Of a stretch of 64,000 nucleotides of DNA, positions 1 through 12,156 are shown one piece after another. The notes under the pieces were generated by a model. It ran no database searches and was not told the origin of the DNA. It was given only the letters and a program-made list of their open reading frames with translations. The DNA lies in contig KV908372.1 of assembly GCA_002005505.1 (NCBI GenBank), positions 1 to 64,000 of the forward strand, in the 5' to 3' direction. The position numbers and the translations under genes were made by a program. Position 1 is the first letter of the stretch; each line of letters begins with the position of its first letter. The stretch comes from Botryococcus braunii. Taxonomy: Eukaryota; Chlorophyta; Trebouxiophyceae.

Positions 1-1016
1 CCAGCATTCTGCACAGTGCCCTATCCCACTGTTCTTCGTCCAGGCAGTGAGATAGGAACGGCTTCTGCGTTTTTAGGACATGGAACATGGGTACTGTTGG
101 ATGCAGAGGGAACACTTGGCAGTGAATGCTTACTTCTGTCCCAGCTTGCTCCTCTCCAGTACCCTTTTTCCATTTTGTGCACTCCTTGCTGATGTGTCCA
201 CGGCTCCCACACTCCCAGCACCTGACTTTTCGTGACCTCTTTCTGTCTTGCTCTGACTGGTCTGCCTCAGGGTCCTGGGACTTTGGGAGGACTGCCGCTG
301 CCTTGGGAAGAGGTCGAGGGAGCTGGTCATTGAAGCCAGCACCATAGGCATGGCTCTGCAGGATTTTTACCACATCTTCTGAGGAGCGCCCGCAACATGC
401 CATAGAGTCCTTTGAACTGTGCTAGCTCAGTGGGAGACAATCCACAATAGCATTAGTGACATCTTCGGGGTCAATGGAGTGGGAGTTGTCCAGGAGGTTC
501 TGGAAAAGTATGAATTTTTCATGACAAATGTCTCGAACGTCTCCTCCCTGGTCATGTGCTCTGTTTTGAGTGTGTGTAGCCACTGGCGGTTAACAGACTT
601 GTTGTGTCCTCCAGTGAACTTATTGGCTATGTATAACAGGGCATCAAAGGCAGAGGGCTTCATTGTCAACATAGGACTCCACTCCACTGGGACACTGCCA
701 GTGATCAGCATCATGGCAGCAGCATTTGCTCTCGTGAAAGGAAGGGGTTTCTGAAAGGCCTCCGTGCACTCCTTGTGGATGCTGCAGTGGTCAGATCATA
801 AAGCCAGGACTTGAAATTCCACCCATCCTTTAATAAGGGATGGGCTACCTTAACATTTGTTGTTGATGGCTTTGTTGTGTCCTCGTGCAGTAAGGCTGTC
901 AGTATCGAAACCACTGGGAGTGCTGTCTTCTCCTGTTCTGTGGATTGACCACCCAGACTTACAGGAGGCTGTTGGTTCAGCTGGTCCATTGGAGATGATT
1001 CCGCAGACTGGGTCAT
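1..1016 (-). pseudogene. gag: Copia-A gag, partial and frameshifted (copy 1)
   Basis: Start of the Copia-A gag-pol polyprotein; gag is the nucleocapsid precursor that packages element RNA. The first ATG is at 1014-1016 (minus), just downstream of the CCCATAACCTTTCACA repeat. The frame breaks near 780, where one C is missing from the GCAGCCATCC found in intact copy 4; copies 2 and 3 share this deletion. Further single-base losses at 395-530 break the frame again. The CCHC zinc-knuckle region (near 200-250) is recognisable. The protein then runs out of the window before the protease motif, and the last 60 bases match poorly. Confidence 0.75.
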
Positions 1017-1167
1017 TGTGTGAAAGGTTATGGGTTTCTGCAAGTCTGGGTCACTTTGCAGATATGAATCGTTCTGGATATGACGTGCAGCAGGTATTCA
1101 AGGCGGACTCCTCGTACTCTGCAACCTTGGCTTCGGCGTAGCTCGATGGGCAGGTGGGCCCATAACC

Positions 1168-2284
1168 TGTGAAAGGTTATGGGCAGAGAGAACACCTGTA
1201 AGTCCGCAAAAGGATTTGTCAATGCACTGTAGAGGTTTCGTCAGTCAGACCTCGACACACCCTTTGCGCGCGACTGATACAGGTTCGACAGGAGCGCCTT
1301 CCCTTGCGGCAACCAAAAAGCAAGTGCGACTGTCTCAAACACAAATCAAATATGCAATAGCAAGCTTCAACTTGTAGCAAACAGACAGGACTTCCATTCC
1401 GTGGCACAGGATTCGGCCAACCAACGAATCGATTACATGGGACAATATTACTGCTTGCCCTACTGGCACAATCTCATATACGCATAAATTACTTCTCACA
1501 TCAGCTGGTTTATAGCATCGTCTCAAACATGTTCTGTGCCGGACCTGAGTCCGGCACACTCGTTCCCTTGACGACCTAACAGCACAGCTTTGCGACAGTC
1601 AACGAAATATCTAACCAAATAGGAATTATCTCATTAAATCACAACTACATCAATACCTGTAAGTCCGCAAAAGGATTTGTCAATGCACTGTAGAGGTTTC
1701 GTCAGTCAGACCTCGACACACCTATTGCCCCAAGCATTACGATTTAGCCAGAGCAATGAGCAACATTGCAAATGCAGTGGTTATCAAATACATCATGCTA
1801 TTCTATCATCTGTCAAAGTGCCAACGTACCCTTTGCGCGCGACTGATACAGGTTCGACAGGAGCGCCTTCCCTTGCGGCAACCAAAAAGCAAGTGCGACT
1901 GTCTCAAACACAAATCAAATATGCAATAGCAAGCTTCAACTTGTAGCAAACAGACAGGACTTCCATTCCGTGGCACAGGATTCGGCCAACCAACGAATGA
2001 CGAGTCTGTCGCCTCCAGCAGTTAAATACCTGACCGTGTTTGGCGCCCAAGGACTCGATAAAAGTCGAGTCCCTGAAAGCTTCTCATTCCAAAAGTCCTA
2101 ATGGTAATCAATACGGATGATGTCCTAGACAAAATATAAAGTCCATTCTGTACTAATAAAACACTGATGGCGCTAAAATAGTTTGACTGACTCGAAGACG
2201 TATTCGATAAAAAAAGTTCACTAGTGCAGATGCTGTGAAGTCAATGCAAAGTTGTCAAACCTATGTGAATTAGTAGGAAGACTG
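1168..2284 (-). repeat. Copia-A 5' LTR, long type, damaged U3 (copy 1)
   Basis: Read on the minus strand, this LTR ends in TTTCACA at 1168, directly before the primer binding site. It has both copies of the transcribed repeat: the spliced copy nearest the primer site and the intron-bearing copy further upstream. It carries the linked type I variants (CCCCAAGCATT near 1730 and CCTAACAGC near 1578). The U3 part from ~2060 to 2284 has lost many single bases compared with intact LTRs, and about 260 bp of outer U3 is missing. Confidence 0.8.
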
Positions 2285-3662
2285 GTTGTAGGTAATGACC
2301 TAGATCAGGTAATTACTTAGGGAGAATTACTGTTGGACTTATTCAGAGGTATTCTTCTGACTCATCCTAGGCAAAACAGTCGTGCATGCCAGGCTGCCCT
2401 GGACGGCACAACACTGTTGGGCCTTAGGTGCAAACTACTGCATACTTCTTCCAGCTAGTCCTAGGAACTTGGCTGTGAAGCGACATAATTCCTTGACAGA
2501 CCTCAGTCTTCCTCACGTAACTTCACATAGAGGTTTGGACAACTTTGCATTGACTCACACAGCATCGTGGCACTCAGTGGAACTTGTTTTTTGGGACCTC
2601 GAATACGTCTTCGAGGTCAGTCAAACTAATTCTTAGGCGGCCACATCAGTGTGTTTAATTAGGTACAGAAAATGGGACCTTTAGGTATTTTGTCTAGGAC
2701 ACATCATCCGTATTGGATTACCAATTAGGGACCTTTTGGAATGAGAAGCTTTCAGGGACTCGACTTTTATCGAGTCCCTTGGGCGCCAAACACGGTCAGG
2801 TATTTAACTGCTGGAGGCGACAGACTCGTCATTCGTTGGTTGGCCGAATCCTGTGCCACGGAATGGAAGTCCTGTCTGTTTGCTACAAGTTGAAGCTTGC
2901 TATTGCATATTTGATTTGTGTTTGAGACAGTCGCACTTGCTTTTTGGTTGCCGCAAGGGAAGGCGCTCCTGTCGAACCTGTATCAGTCGCGCGCAAAGGG
3001 TACGTTGGCACTTTGACAGATGATAGAATAGCATGATGTATTTGATAACCACTGCATTTGCAATGTTGCTCATTGCTCTGGCTAAATCGTAATGCTTGGG
3101 GCAATAGGTGTGTCGAGGTCTGACTGACGAAACCTCTACAGTGCATTGACAAATCCTTTTGCGGACTTACAGGTATTGATGTAGTTGTGATTTAATGATA
3201 TAATTCCTATTTGGTTAGATATTTCGTTGACTGTCGCAAAGCTGTGCTGTTAGGTCGTCAAGGGAACGAGTGTGCCGGACTCAGGTCCGGCACAGAACAT
3301 GTTTGAGACGATGCTATAAAACCAGCTGATGTGAGAAGTAATTTATGCGTATATGAGATTGTGCCAGTAGGGCAAGCAGTAATATTGTCCCATGTAATCG
3401 ATTCGTTGGTTGGCCGAATCCTGTGCCACGGAATGGAAGTCCTGTCTGTTTGCTACAAGTTGAAGCTTGCTATTGCATATTTGATTTGTGTTTGAGACAG
3501 TCGCACTTGCTTTTTGGTTGCCGCAAGGGAAGGCGCTCCTGTCGAACCTGTATCAGTCGCGCGCAAAGGGTGTGTCGAGGTCTGACTGACGAAACCTCTA
3601 CAGTGCATTGACAAATCCTTTTGCGGACTTACAGGTGTTCTCTCTGCCCATAACCTTTCACA
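2285..3662 (+). repeat. Copia-A 5' LTR, long type (copy 2)
   Basis: About 1376 bp, lacking only the first one or two bases of the TGTTGTAGG terminus and ending in TTTCACA. It contains U3, the intron-bearing transcribed repeat, a spacer, the spliced repeat and a 28-bp U5. It carries type I variants (AATGCTTGGGG near 3092 and CTGTTAGG near 3246), the same as the inverted LTR it abuts on its left. Confidence 0.88.
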
Positions 3663-3677
3663 GGTTATGGGCCCACC
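3663..3677 (+). other. Primer binding site, initiator tRNA-Met anticodon arm (copy 2)
   Basis: GGTTATGGGCCCACC starts at the first base after the LTR. It is complementary to the anticodon stem-loop of eukaryotic initiator tRNA-Met, not to its 3' end. This matches the half-tRNA priming known for Drosophila copia. Confidence 0.85.
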
Positions 3678-3813
3678 TGCCCATCGAGCTACGCCGAAGC
3701 CAAGGTTGCAGAGTACGAGGAGTCCGCCTTGAATACCTGCTGCACGTCATATCCAGAACGATTCATATCTGCAAAGTGACCCAGACTTGCAGAAACCCAT
3801 AACCTTTCACACA

Positions 3814-6800
3814 ATGACCCAGTCTGCGGAATCATCTCCAATGGACCAGCTGAACCAACAGCCTCCTGTAAGTCTGGGTGGTCAATCCACAGAACAGGAG
3901 AAGACAGCACTCCCAGTGGTTTCGATACTGACAGCCTTACTGCACGAGGACACAACAAAGCCATCAACAACAAATGTTAAGGTAGCCCATCCCTTATTAA
4001 AGGATGGGTGGAATTTCAAGTCCTGGCTTTATGATCTGACCACTGCAGCATCCACAAGGAGTGCACGGAGGCCTTTCAGAAACCCCTTCCTTTCACGAGA
4101 GCAAATGCTGCTGCCATGATGCTGATCACTGGCAGTGTCCCAGTGGAGTGGAGTCCTATGTTGACAATGAAGCCCTCTGCCTTTGATGCCCTGTTATACA
4201 TAGCCAATAAGTTCACTGGAGGACACAACAAGTCTGTTAACCGCCAGTGGCTACACACACTCAAAACAGAGCACATGACCAGGGAGGAGACGTTCGAGAC
4301 ATTTGTCATGAAAAAATTCATACTTTTCCAGAACCTCCTGGACAACTCCCACTCCATTGACCCCGAAGATGTCACTAATGCTATTGTGGATTGTCTCCCC
4401 ACTGAGCTAGCACAGTTCAAAGGAGCACTCTATGGGCATTGTTGCGGGCGCTCCTCAGAAGATGTGGTAAAAATCCTGCAGAGCCATGCCTATGGTGCTG
4501 GCTTCAATGACCAGCTCCCTCGACCTCTTCCCAAGGCAGCGGCAGTCCTCCCAAAGTCCCAGGACCCTGAGGCAGACCAGTCAGAGCAAGACAGAAAGAG
4601 GTCACGAAAAGTCAGGTGCTGGGAGTGTGGGAGCCGTGGACACATCAGCAAGGAGTGCACAAAATGGAAAAAGGGTACTGGAGAGGAGCAAGCTGGCGAC
4701 AGAAGTAAGCATTCACTGCCAAGTGTTCCCTCTGCATCCAACAGTACCCATGTTCCATGTCCTAAAAACGCAGAAGCCGTTCCTATCTCACTGCCCAGTG
4801 TGACGTTTAATGTATTACAAAGTGGTGGGATAGGGCACTCGTGCGAGGAATGGCTTGTGGACTCTGGGGCTACTGTCCACCTGGTTAATGACTTTGGTGT
4901 ATTGCAGAACCCCACAGTGTACACAGAACCACGTCAACTGCAGTTGGCTACATCAGAGTCTCATGGTTCCATCATTGCTAGTGGGAGTGTGTGTCTGGTG
5001 AATGCAGAAGGGAAGTTACTGTGGCTCCATAATGTACAATGTGTTCCACAGGCCAGCACAAATCTCTTGTCTGTATCAGCTGGGGTAAGGGATGGTATTC
5101 AATTTGTTCCACGTGAGAATGGGACCTACAGCAGTCTGGTGGGACCCATGGGTTGGGAGTGCAGCATTGTAGAAAGATATGGGTTGTATGTTCTGAGGGG
5201 AATTTATCCCACCAAATATCAGGTGGCTTGTCAAGTGTGTGTGAACCCTATGTCTGCACATCATGCTGCGCACAAACCTGCACATAACTGCAAGTTGCGA
5301 AAACTTTGGCATGAGAGGTTAGGGCATCCTGGGAAGACAGCCACAGAGCGTTTGAGCAGGGAGGAGTTGTGTACTGGGATACCTGTGTCCCTTCTTCCTT
5401 GTTCAAAGTGCGATACTCACTGTGACCCTTGTGTTCGGGGAAAGCAGTGTAAACCATCTTTCAAGCCAAGTTCACATGAGCCGCCTCGAGTACTGCATCG
5501 AATACATGCGGATACGGTTGGTGCCATGTCAACTCCTGGCGTTGAAGGGGAAAAGTTTTCTGTCACAGTAGTGGATGAGTTGTCTAATTTCGTTTCAGTG
5601 TTACCAGTCACTAGCAAGGCTACCATTGCATCTCATTTGACAGACACTATTACATACTGGGAGAGACAGACAGAATCCAAGGTTAAGGCGGTTAGGACTG
5701 ACAGGGGCACAGAGTTCTTGAATAAAACGTTTCATGGGTTCTGTACAGAGAATGGCATTCACACTGAGACCTCTGCCGCGTATACTCCACAGCAGAATGG
5801 AGTTGCTGAGAGAATGAATCGAACATTGAAAGAGAAGGCCAGAACATTGCTGTTGGGTGTTCAGGCAGATGAGAGTCTTTGGGTGGATGCAATGCTTACT
5901 GCTGCATATTTACATAATGTGATGCCAGTCTCTGGTCAGGAGAAAACCCCATTTGAAATGTTCACTGGCTCTGTCCCTGATCTGTCCCATTTGCGCAAGT
6001 GGGGCTGTTTGGCATACGTGAAACATGCCAAACACCAGGTGTCATCTTTGGGTGCACAGTCTGAGGCAGGTATGTTTGTGGGATACTGTCCACACACCAA
6101 GGGGTACAAGGTCCGACTGCCTGGTAGGACAGTGGTGTCTCCGAGTGTACATTTTGTGGAGAGCCAGAGTGGTGCGTCTGCCATTGGGCTTCAAGCTGCT
6201 GGGCCCGGTCCTGTATCTGCAACCCAGCCTGGATCTAGCCTGGATCCGGACCCAGCCTCACCTCAACCGGGACCCAGCCTGGACCAGGACCTGAATCCTG
6301 TGGAATTGGAGACCCCTGCATCCACTGAGGCAACAATTCCCATGGAGGACAACAGTAGCGAGGACGATGAACCCTCCCCAGCTCGCCCTCAAACTGCCCG
6401 ACTGCATCCAGACCCCACTGCACCCCGCGCACCTTGTGCACCCCCTGCGCGCACTAGGCACTCCAACCTCACTGCACCCTGCGCCCCCGCCGCGTCATCC
6501 CCAGTGGCGTCTCCTGGCTCTACAGCGCCTCGTCCAGCATCCTCAAGCCAATCACCTGGAGTCAGTGAGGTGCCCAGGCGCATGCATGCTGCTACCAGGC
6601 ATGGGACCTCTGCACCAACCACCAGTGGAGGGATTCGCACCATAGCCCGACTGAGACTCATGGCAGTACCACTGGCCAAGTCTCCAACTTCACGCACCCC
6701 GGGCGCATTCCCCTGGCCTGGTGGTACGGCACGTTTCCAGCTGCAGCCTGGAGCTTTGACACGTGCAGAGCGTCTGCAGCAACGAAATGCTCGTAAACAG

Positions 6801-9089
6801 CAACCCAAGTCTGGTGACATCACAGAGCAGGCTGGGATCGAAGCTGCTGATGAAGCTCCTACCACCGTCACTGTACATGATGACATCAGTACAGAAGAAG
6901 GGGGGATTACAACGTCCAGGGAACCAGGGGAAGCAGGAGACGTAGGGGAAGCAGGAGAAGCAGAATGTACTGGGAGGGGTACTGGAGTTGACACTGACTC
7001 TGCAGTGGAGGGTGATTCAAGTGCTGTTGATCAGTGTAGCGATGACAATGCTGTTGCTATGCATGTACGTGATGAGGCTGTAGGGAGGCTTGTTAATGCA
7101 AAATGTGAATCTGATCGTGAAACTCGACTTCGAGTTAGCAATGTGCATGACGCAGTGGACCATTCTGAGATGGTATGTGAACATGAAGAGATGATAACTG
7201 CTGCTGCTGTGAGAGAAGATGAGAGCGGGAGTCAGGAAGCACGGAGAGTAGTGGGTCAGATGAGATCCAGAGGCAAGGTTGCATTCTTTGATAATCTGCC
7301 ATCTGCCACAAGGCAGAGCTCAGATAATCCATGGGCAGGATCTGCCAGGATTGTTAGAGACATTTTGCATGAGCAAGATGGGGCAGAACCCAGTGGGGAG
7401 ATGCCTTCATGTGTGTTCCGTACCGCGGATTCAGGAGGGGATGCCAGTGAACCTGCCAGTATTGCTTTTCTACGTGCTTGCCTTGCTAGTCCTGCAGGAG
7501 TGAGATTTAGCAAGATTCCTGTACCAAGTAACTATCGTGAGGCACGAATGTCTGATCAGTGGGTGTTTTGGGAACAAGCCATGATCGAGGAGAAGAACTC
7601 TCTCGATGCTCATGAGTGCTTTGAGTACACTGAAAGACCCAGAGGAAAGAAAGTCATCCCAGTTCACTGGATCTATTCTGTTAAAGTCGATGCCCATGGT
7701 AATGTTATAAGGTACAAAGCTCGTCTTGTTGCACAAGGATGTCGTCAAATTCAGGGTATTGATGTGGACGAGGTCTTCGCACCCACCAGTAGCTTTGGGG
7801 CTCGACGTGTTCTTCTGTGTAAGGCAGCTGCTGAGGATATGGAAATTCATCAGCTCGATATAAAAACGGCCTTTTTGAATGGGGATCTGGAGGAAGAGGT
7901 TTACGTTACTCAACCTCCAGGATTTCACAATGGTGGTCCCCAAGTGTGTCGCTTGCGTAAGGCTCTGTACGGCCTCAAACAAGCTCCACGTGCCTGGTAT
8001 CATACGCTTGATGCCACACTGGCTAAACATGGATTTACTGCATGCATGTCAGATGCAGGAATCTATGTGTCAAATGTTCCAGGGGAAGATCCTGTGTATT
8101 TGGTTCTCTTTGTAGACGACATGCTGATCATGTCAAAGGCTCTCCCACGTGTATTGGCCTTTAAGGAGACTATAGGGAAAGAGTTTTCTATTCATGATCT
8201 TGGGGAAGTCAAGGATTTCCTGGGATGTCAGATTGTTCGAGATCGAGAGCGGAAGCTGATGTGGATGAGTAGTGGGCTGAAGATAGATGCATTGGTGGAC
8301 AGTTTTGGACTTAGTGGTGACACACGGGCCTATGACACACCCATGAGTAAATCATTTGTGCACACCAGTCACTCCACTCAGTCCAATCCCATTGATGGGG
8401 CTGGGGTTGCTTTGGAACCCGGGCATCGTTACTGTGAGCTGATTGGCTCTCTTCTGTATTTAGCTAATACCACACGTCCTGATATTGCTCATGCGGTAGG
8501 GGTTCTTTCACGGTATAGAGGCACACCTACCACTGCACATATGCAAGAAGGTCTTCGAGTGGTCCGGTATTTGAAGGACACTCGGGATCTTGCACTCCAG
8601 CTTGGTGGGGGCACATCTCCTCTTGAGGGTTATGTCGATGCCGACTATGCGGGTGATCTAGATATGCGAGCATCCACTACAGGTTTCGTGTTCCAAGTTT
8701 ATGGTGGGTCAGTTGTTTGGGGCAGCAAGAAACAAAGTGCCACTGCTACATCAACAGTGGAATCAGAGTTTCGAGCTGCTAGTCATGCTGTCAAAGAAGC
8801 CATTTGGCTTCGCGGTTTCTTGGAGGAGATTCATGTTGATGTGTGGAAACCTCCTCTGTTCATTGATAACTCTGGGTGTGTTCGGAATTTACGGAATCTT
8901 GTAAATTCCAAGTACACCAAGCATGTTGCTGTGGCATTTCACCATGCACGTGCTGCTGTCATTCAGGGTGACGTGGACGTGAAGTATGTACCCACCCAGA
9001 AGAATGTGGCGGACATCTTTACGAAACCACTCGTCCCTGTGTTGTTCAAGATTCACCGCAATACACTTGGTGTCGTTTCACGCGAGTGA
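3814..9089 (+). pseudogene. gag-pol: Copia-A gag-pol polyprotein with one frameshift (copy 2)
   Basis: Single-ORF copia polyprotein that would supply capsid, protease, integrase, reverse transcriptase and RNase H. The first ATG is 3814. The reading frame breaks near 4051, where one C is missing from the GCAGCCATCC of copy 4, and the remaining 1657 codons from 4116 are open to the TGA at 9087-9089. All catalytic motifs survive: CCHC knuckle, protease DSGA, integrase D-D-35-E, reverse transcriptase FVDD and RNase H YVDADY. The single lesion separates the gag N-terminus from the rest. Because intact copy 4 has one continuous frame, this is a mutation or sequencing error and not programmed frameshifting. 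Confidence 0.9.
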
Positions 9090-9275
9090 CGTCTTATTTT
9101 CCGGCTGGTGTTCACCACGACCGAGTGACCACGGGCAAAGGCGGAGGGTGAGGAGATTAGCTACCTCCTTCACTAGTAACTCCCCGAAGCACGCCTGACC
9201 CAGAAGCATGTACTACAGTGGGCGTTGCCTGAGAAGTAGTACAATAGCTGGACCTCTGAAACGTCCAAGGGGAAG

Positions 9276-10651
9276 TGTTGTAGGTAATGACCTAGATCAG
9301 GTAATTACTTAGGGAGAATTACTGTTGGACTTATTCAGAGGTATTCTTCTGACTCATCCTAGGCAAAACAGTCGTGCATGCCAGGCTGCCCTGGACGGCA
9401 CAACACTGTTGGGCCTTAGGTGCAAACTACTGCATACTTCTTCCAGCTAGTCCTAGGAACTTGGCTGTGAAGCGACATAATTCCTTGACAGACCTCAGTC
9501 TTCCTCACGTAACTTCACATAGAGGTTTGGACAACTTTGCATTGACTCACACAGCATCGTGGCACTCAGTGGAACTTGTTTTTGGGACCTCGAATACGTC
9601 TTCGAGGTCAGTCAAACTAATTCTTAGGCGGCCACATCAGTGTGTTTAATTAGGTACAGAAAATGGGACCTTTAGGTATTTTGTCTAGGACACATCATCC
9701 GTATTGGATTACCAATTAGGGACCTTTTGGAATGAGAAGCTTTCAGGGACTCGACTTTTATCGAGTCCCTTGGGCGCCAAACACGGTCAGGTATTTAACT
9801 GCTGGAGGCGACAGACTCGTCATTCGTTGGTTGGCCGAATCCTGTGCCACGGAATGGAAGTCCTGTCTGTTTGCTACAAGTTGAAGCTTGCTATTGCATA
9901 TTTGATTTGTGTTTGAGACAGTCGCACTTGCTTTTTGGTTGCCGCAAGGGAAGGCGCTCCTGTCGAACCTGTATCAGTCGCGCGCAAAGGGTACGTTGGC
10001 ACTTTGACAGATGATAGAATAGCATGATGTATTTGATAACCACTGCATTTGCAATGTTGCTCATTGCTCTGGCTAAATCGTAATGCTGGGGCAATAGGTG
10101 TGTCGAGGTCTGACTGACGAAACCTCTACAGTGCATTGACAAATCCTTTTGCGGACTTACAGGTATTGATGTAGTTGTGATTTAATGATATAATTCCTAT
10201 TTGGTTAGATATTTCGTTGACTGTCGCAAAGCTGTGCTTTAGGTCGTCAAGGGAACGAGTGTGCCGGACTCAGGTCCGGCACAGAACATGTTTGAGACGA
10301 TGCTATAAAACCAGCTGATGTGAGAAGTAATTTATGCGTATATGAGATTGTGCCAGTAGGGCAAGCAGTAATATTGTCCCATGTAATCGATTCGTTGGTT
10401 GGCCGAATCCTGTGCCACGGAATGGAAGTCCTGTCTGTTTGCTACAAGTTGAAGCTTGCTATTGCATATTTGATTTGTGTTTGAGACAGTCGCACTTGCT
10501 TTTTGGTTGCCGCAAGGGAAGGCGCTCCTGTCGAACCTGTATCAGTCGCGCGCAAAGGGTGTGTCGAGGTCTGACTGACGAAACCTCTACAGTGCATTGA
10601 CAAATCCTTTTGCGGACTTACAGGTGTTCTCTCTGCCCATAACCTTTCACA
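9276..10651 (+). repeat. Copia-A 3' LTR, long type (copy 2)
   Basis: 1376 bp from TGTTGTAGG to TTTCACA, directly after the polypurine tract. It has the full long structure: U3 of 546 bp (9276-9821), intron-bearing repeat, spacer, spliced repeat and U5. It carries type II variants (AATGCTGGGG, CTTTAGG), unlike the 5' LTR of the same copy. Confidence 0.9.
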
Positions 10652-11111
10652 CTGAGTCTGTCAAGGAATGTCGCTTCACAGCCAAGTTCTAGGCACTAAG
10701 GCCCAACATGTGTGCCTCAGGCAGCCTGCATGCACGACTGTTTGCAGATACAGAAAACCTCTGAATAAGCCAATGCCTAAGATTACCTGTCAGTACCTAC
10801 ACACTAGGCACACAGTGTCGTGCCGTCCAGGGCAGCCTGGCATGCACGACTGTTTTGCCTAGATGAGCAAAGAATACTCTGAATAAGTCAACAGTAATGC
10901 TCCCAAGTAATTACTTATTAGTTTTACCTACAACCTAGTCAGGTAATTACTTCGAGCATTACTACCTATTCGATTATTTGATGTCAATTTGATCAAAACA
11001 GTTTCAGGATTCCTGAATAGCAAGCGACAGCTGAGTTAATGCAGCAAAGACGGTGCAAACGGAAATACAGAGTCCGACTTGAGCACCGAACAGCAATCGA
11101 ATGTCAATACG
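10652..11111 (+). other. Scrambled junction between copies 2 and 3, no gene
   Basis: These 460 bases lie between two tail-to-tail Copia-A copies. They hold degraded minus-strand fragments of the Copia-A U3, partly present twice (compare 10655-10740 with 10820-10865), then an inverted LTR tip near 10920. About 150 bases (10970-11108) match nothing else in the window. No target-site duplication or coding sequence is seen. The base-dropping pattern resembles poor-quality read sequence. Confidence 0.6.
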
Positions 11112-11971
11112 TGTGAGAGGTTATGGGCAGAGAGAACACCTGTAAGTCCGCAAAAGGATTTGTCAATGCACTTGTAGAGGTTTCGTCAGTCAGACCTCGA
11201 CACACCCTTTGCGCGCGACTGATACAGGTTCGACAGGAGCGCCTTCCCTTGCGGCAACCAAAAAGCAAGTGCGACTGTCTCAAACACAAATCAAATATGC
11301 AATAGCAAGCTTCAACTTGTAGCAAACAGACAGGACTTCCATTCCGTGGCACAGGATTCGGCCAACCAACGAATGACGAGTCTGTCGCCTCCAGCAGTTA
11401 AATACCTGACCGTGTTTGGCGCCCAAGGGACTCGATAAAAGTCGAGTCCCTGAAAGCTTCTCATTCCAAAAGGTCCCTAATTGGTAATCCAATACGGATG
11501 ATGTGTCCTAGACAAAATACCTAAAGGTCCCATTTTCTGTACCTAATTAAACACACTGATGTGGCCGCCTAAGAATTAGTTTGACTGACCTCGAAGACGT
11601 ATTCGAGGTCCCAAAAACAAGTTCCACTGAGTGCCACGATGCTGTGTGAGTCAATGCAAAGTTGTCCAAACCTCTATGTGAAGTTACGTGAGGAAGACTG
11701 AGGTCTGTCAAGGAATTATGTCGCTTCACAGCCAAGTTCCTAGGACTAGCTGGAAGAAGTATGCAGTAGTTTGCACCTAAGGCCCAACAGTGTTGTGCCG
11801 TCCAGGGCAGCCTGGCATGCACGACTGTTTTGCCTAGGATGAGTCAGAAGAATACCTCTGAATAAGTCCAACAGTAATGCTCCCTGAGTAATTACCTGAT
11901 CTAGGTCATTACTTACAACAAACAGTAATGCTCCCTAAGTAATTACCTGATCTAGGTCATTACCTACAACA
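11112..11971 (-). repeat. Copia-A 3' LTR, short (spliced) type (copy 3)
   Basis: 860 bp. On the minus strand U3 runs straight into one copy of the transcribed segment in which the 107-bp intron is absent, and then into U5; the spacer and second copy of long LTRs are missing. An extra T (GCACTTGTAGAGG, near 11171) is shared with the short LTR of copy 5. The outer ~50 bp of U3 is tandemly duplicated (about 11872-11971), and the inner end reads TGTGAGAGG instead of TGTGAAAGG. Confidence 0.85.
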
Positions 11972-12156
11972 CTTCCCCTTGGACGTTTCAGAGGTCCAGC
12001 TATTGTACTACTTCTCAGGCAACGCCCACTGTAGTACATGCTTCTGGGTCAGGCGTGCTTCGGGGAGTTACTAGTGAAGGAGGTAGCTAATCTCCTCACC
12101 CTCCGCCTTTGCCCGTGGTCACTCGGTCGTGGTGAACACCAGCCGGAAATAAGACG

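Larger units (their letters stand above)
1..2284 (-). mobile_element. Copia-A copy 1, 5' part only (5' LTR, leader, start of gag)
   Basis: A Ty1/copia element on the minus strand, cut off by the window start. It is the mirror image of the first part of copy 2: homologous points such as 1016 and 3814 are symmetric about position ~2415. From right to left it holds a long-type 5' LTR, a primer binding site at 1154-1167, a leader and the first ~340 codons of gag. Bases 1-520 and 2060-2284 differ from the other copies mostly by loss of one base from short repeats, while 780-2000 is clean. The first 60 bases are also rearranged relative to the other copies. It may be a fold-back duplicate of copy 2 rather than an independent insertion. 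Confidence 0.8.
2285..10651 (+). mobile_element. Copia-A copy 2, nearly full-length Ty1/copia element
   Basis: LTR-to-LTR copia element of about 8.4 kb: 5' LTR 2285-3662, primer site from 3663, gag-pol 3814-9089 with one frameshift, short 3' untranslated region, polypurine tract AAGGGGAAG at 9267-9275 and 3' LTR 9276-10651. The order gag, protease, integrase, reverse transcriptase, RNase H defines the copia group. Its two LTRs are different haplotypes (5' type I, 3' type II), unusual for one insertion. No target-site duplication can be seen, because both ends abut inverted copies of the same element. Confidence 0.88.

Noticed and set aside
3787..4119. Programmed frameshift between gag and pol in Copia-A
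   Set aside because: Copy 4 has a single continuous frame at this place; the break in copies 1-3 is a one-base deletion.
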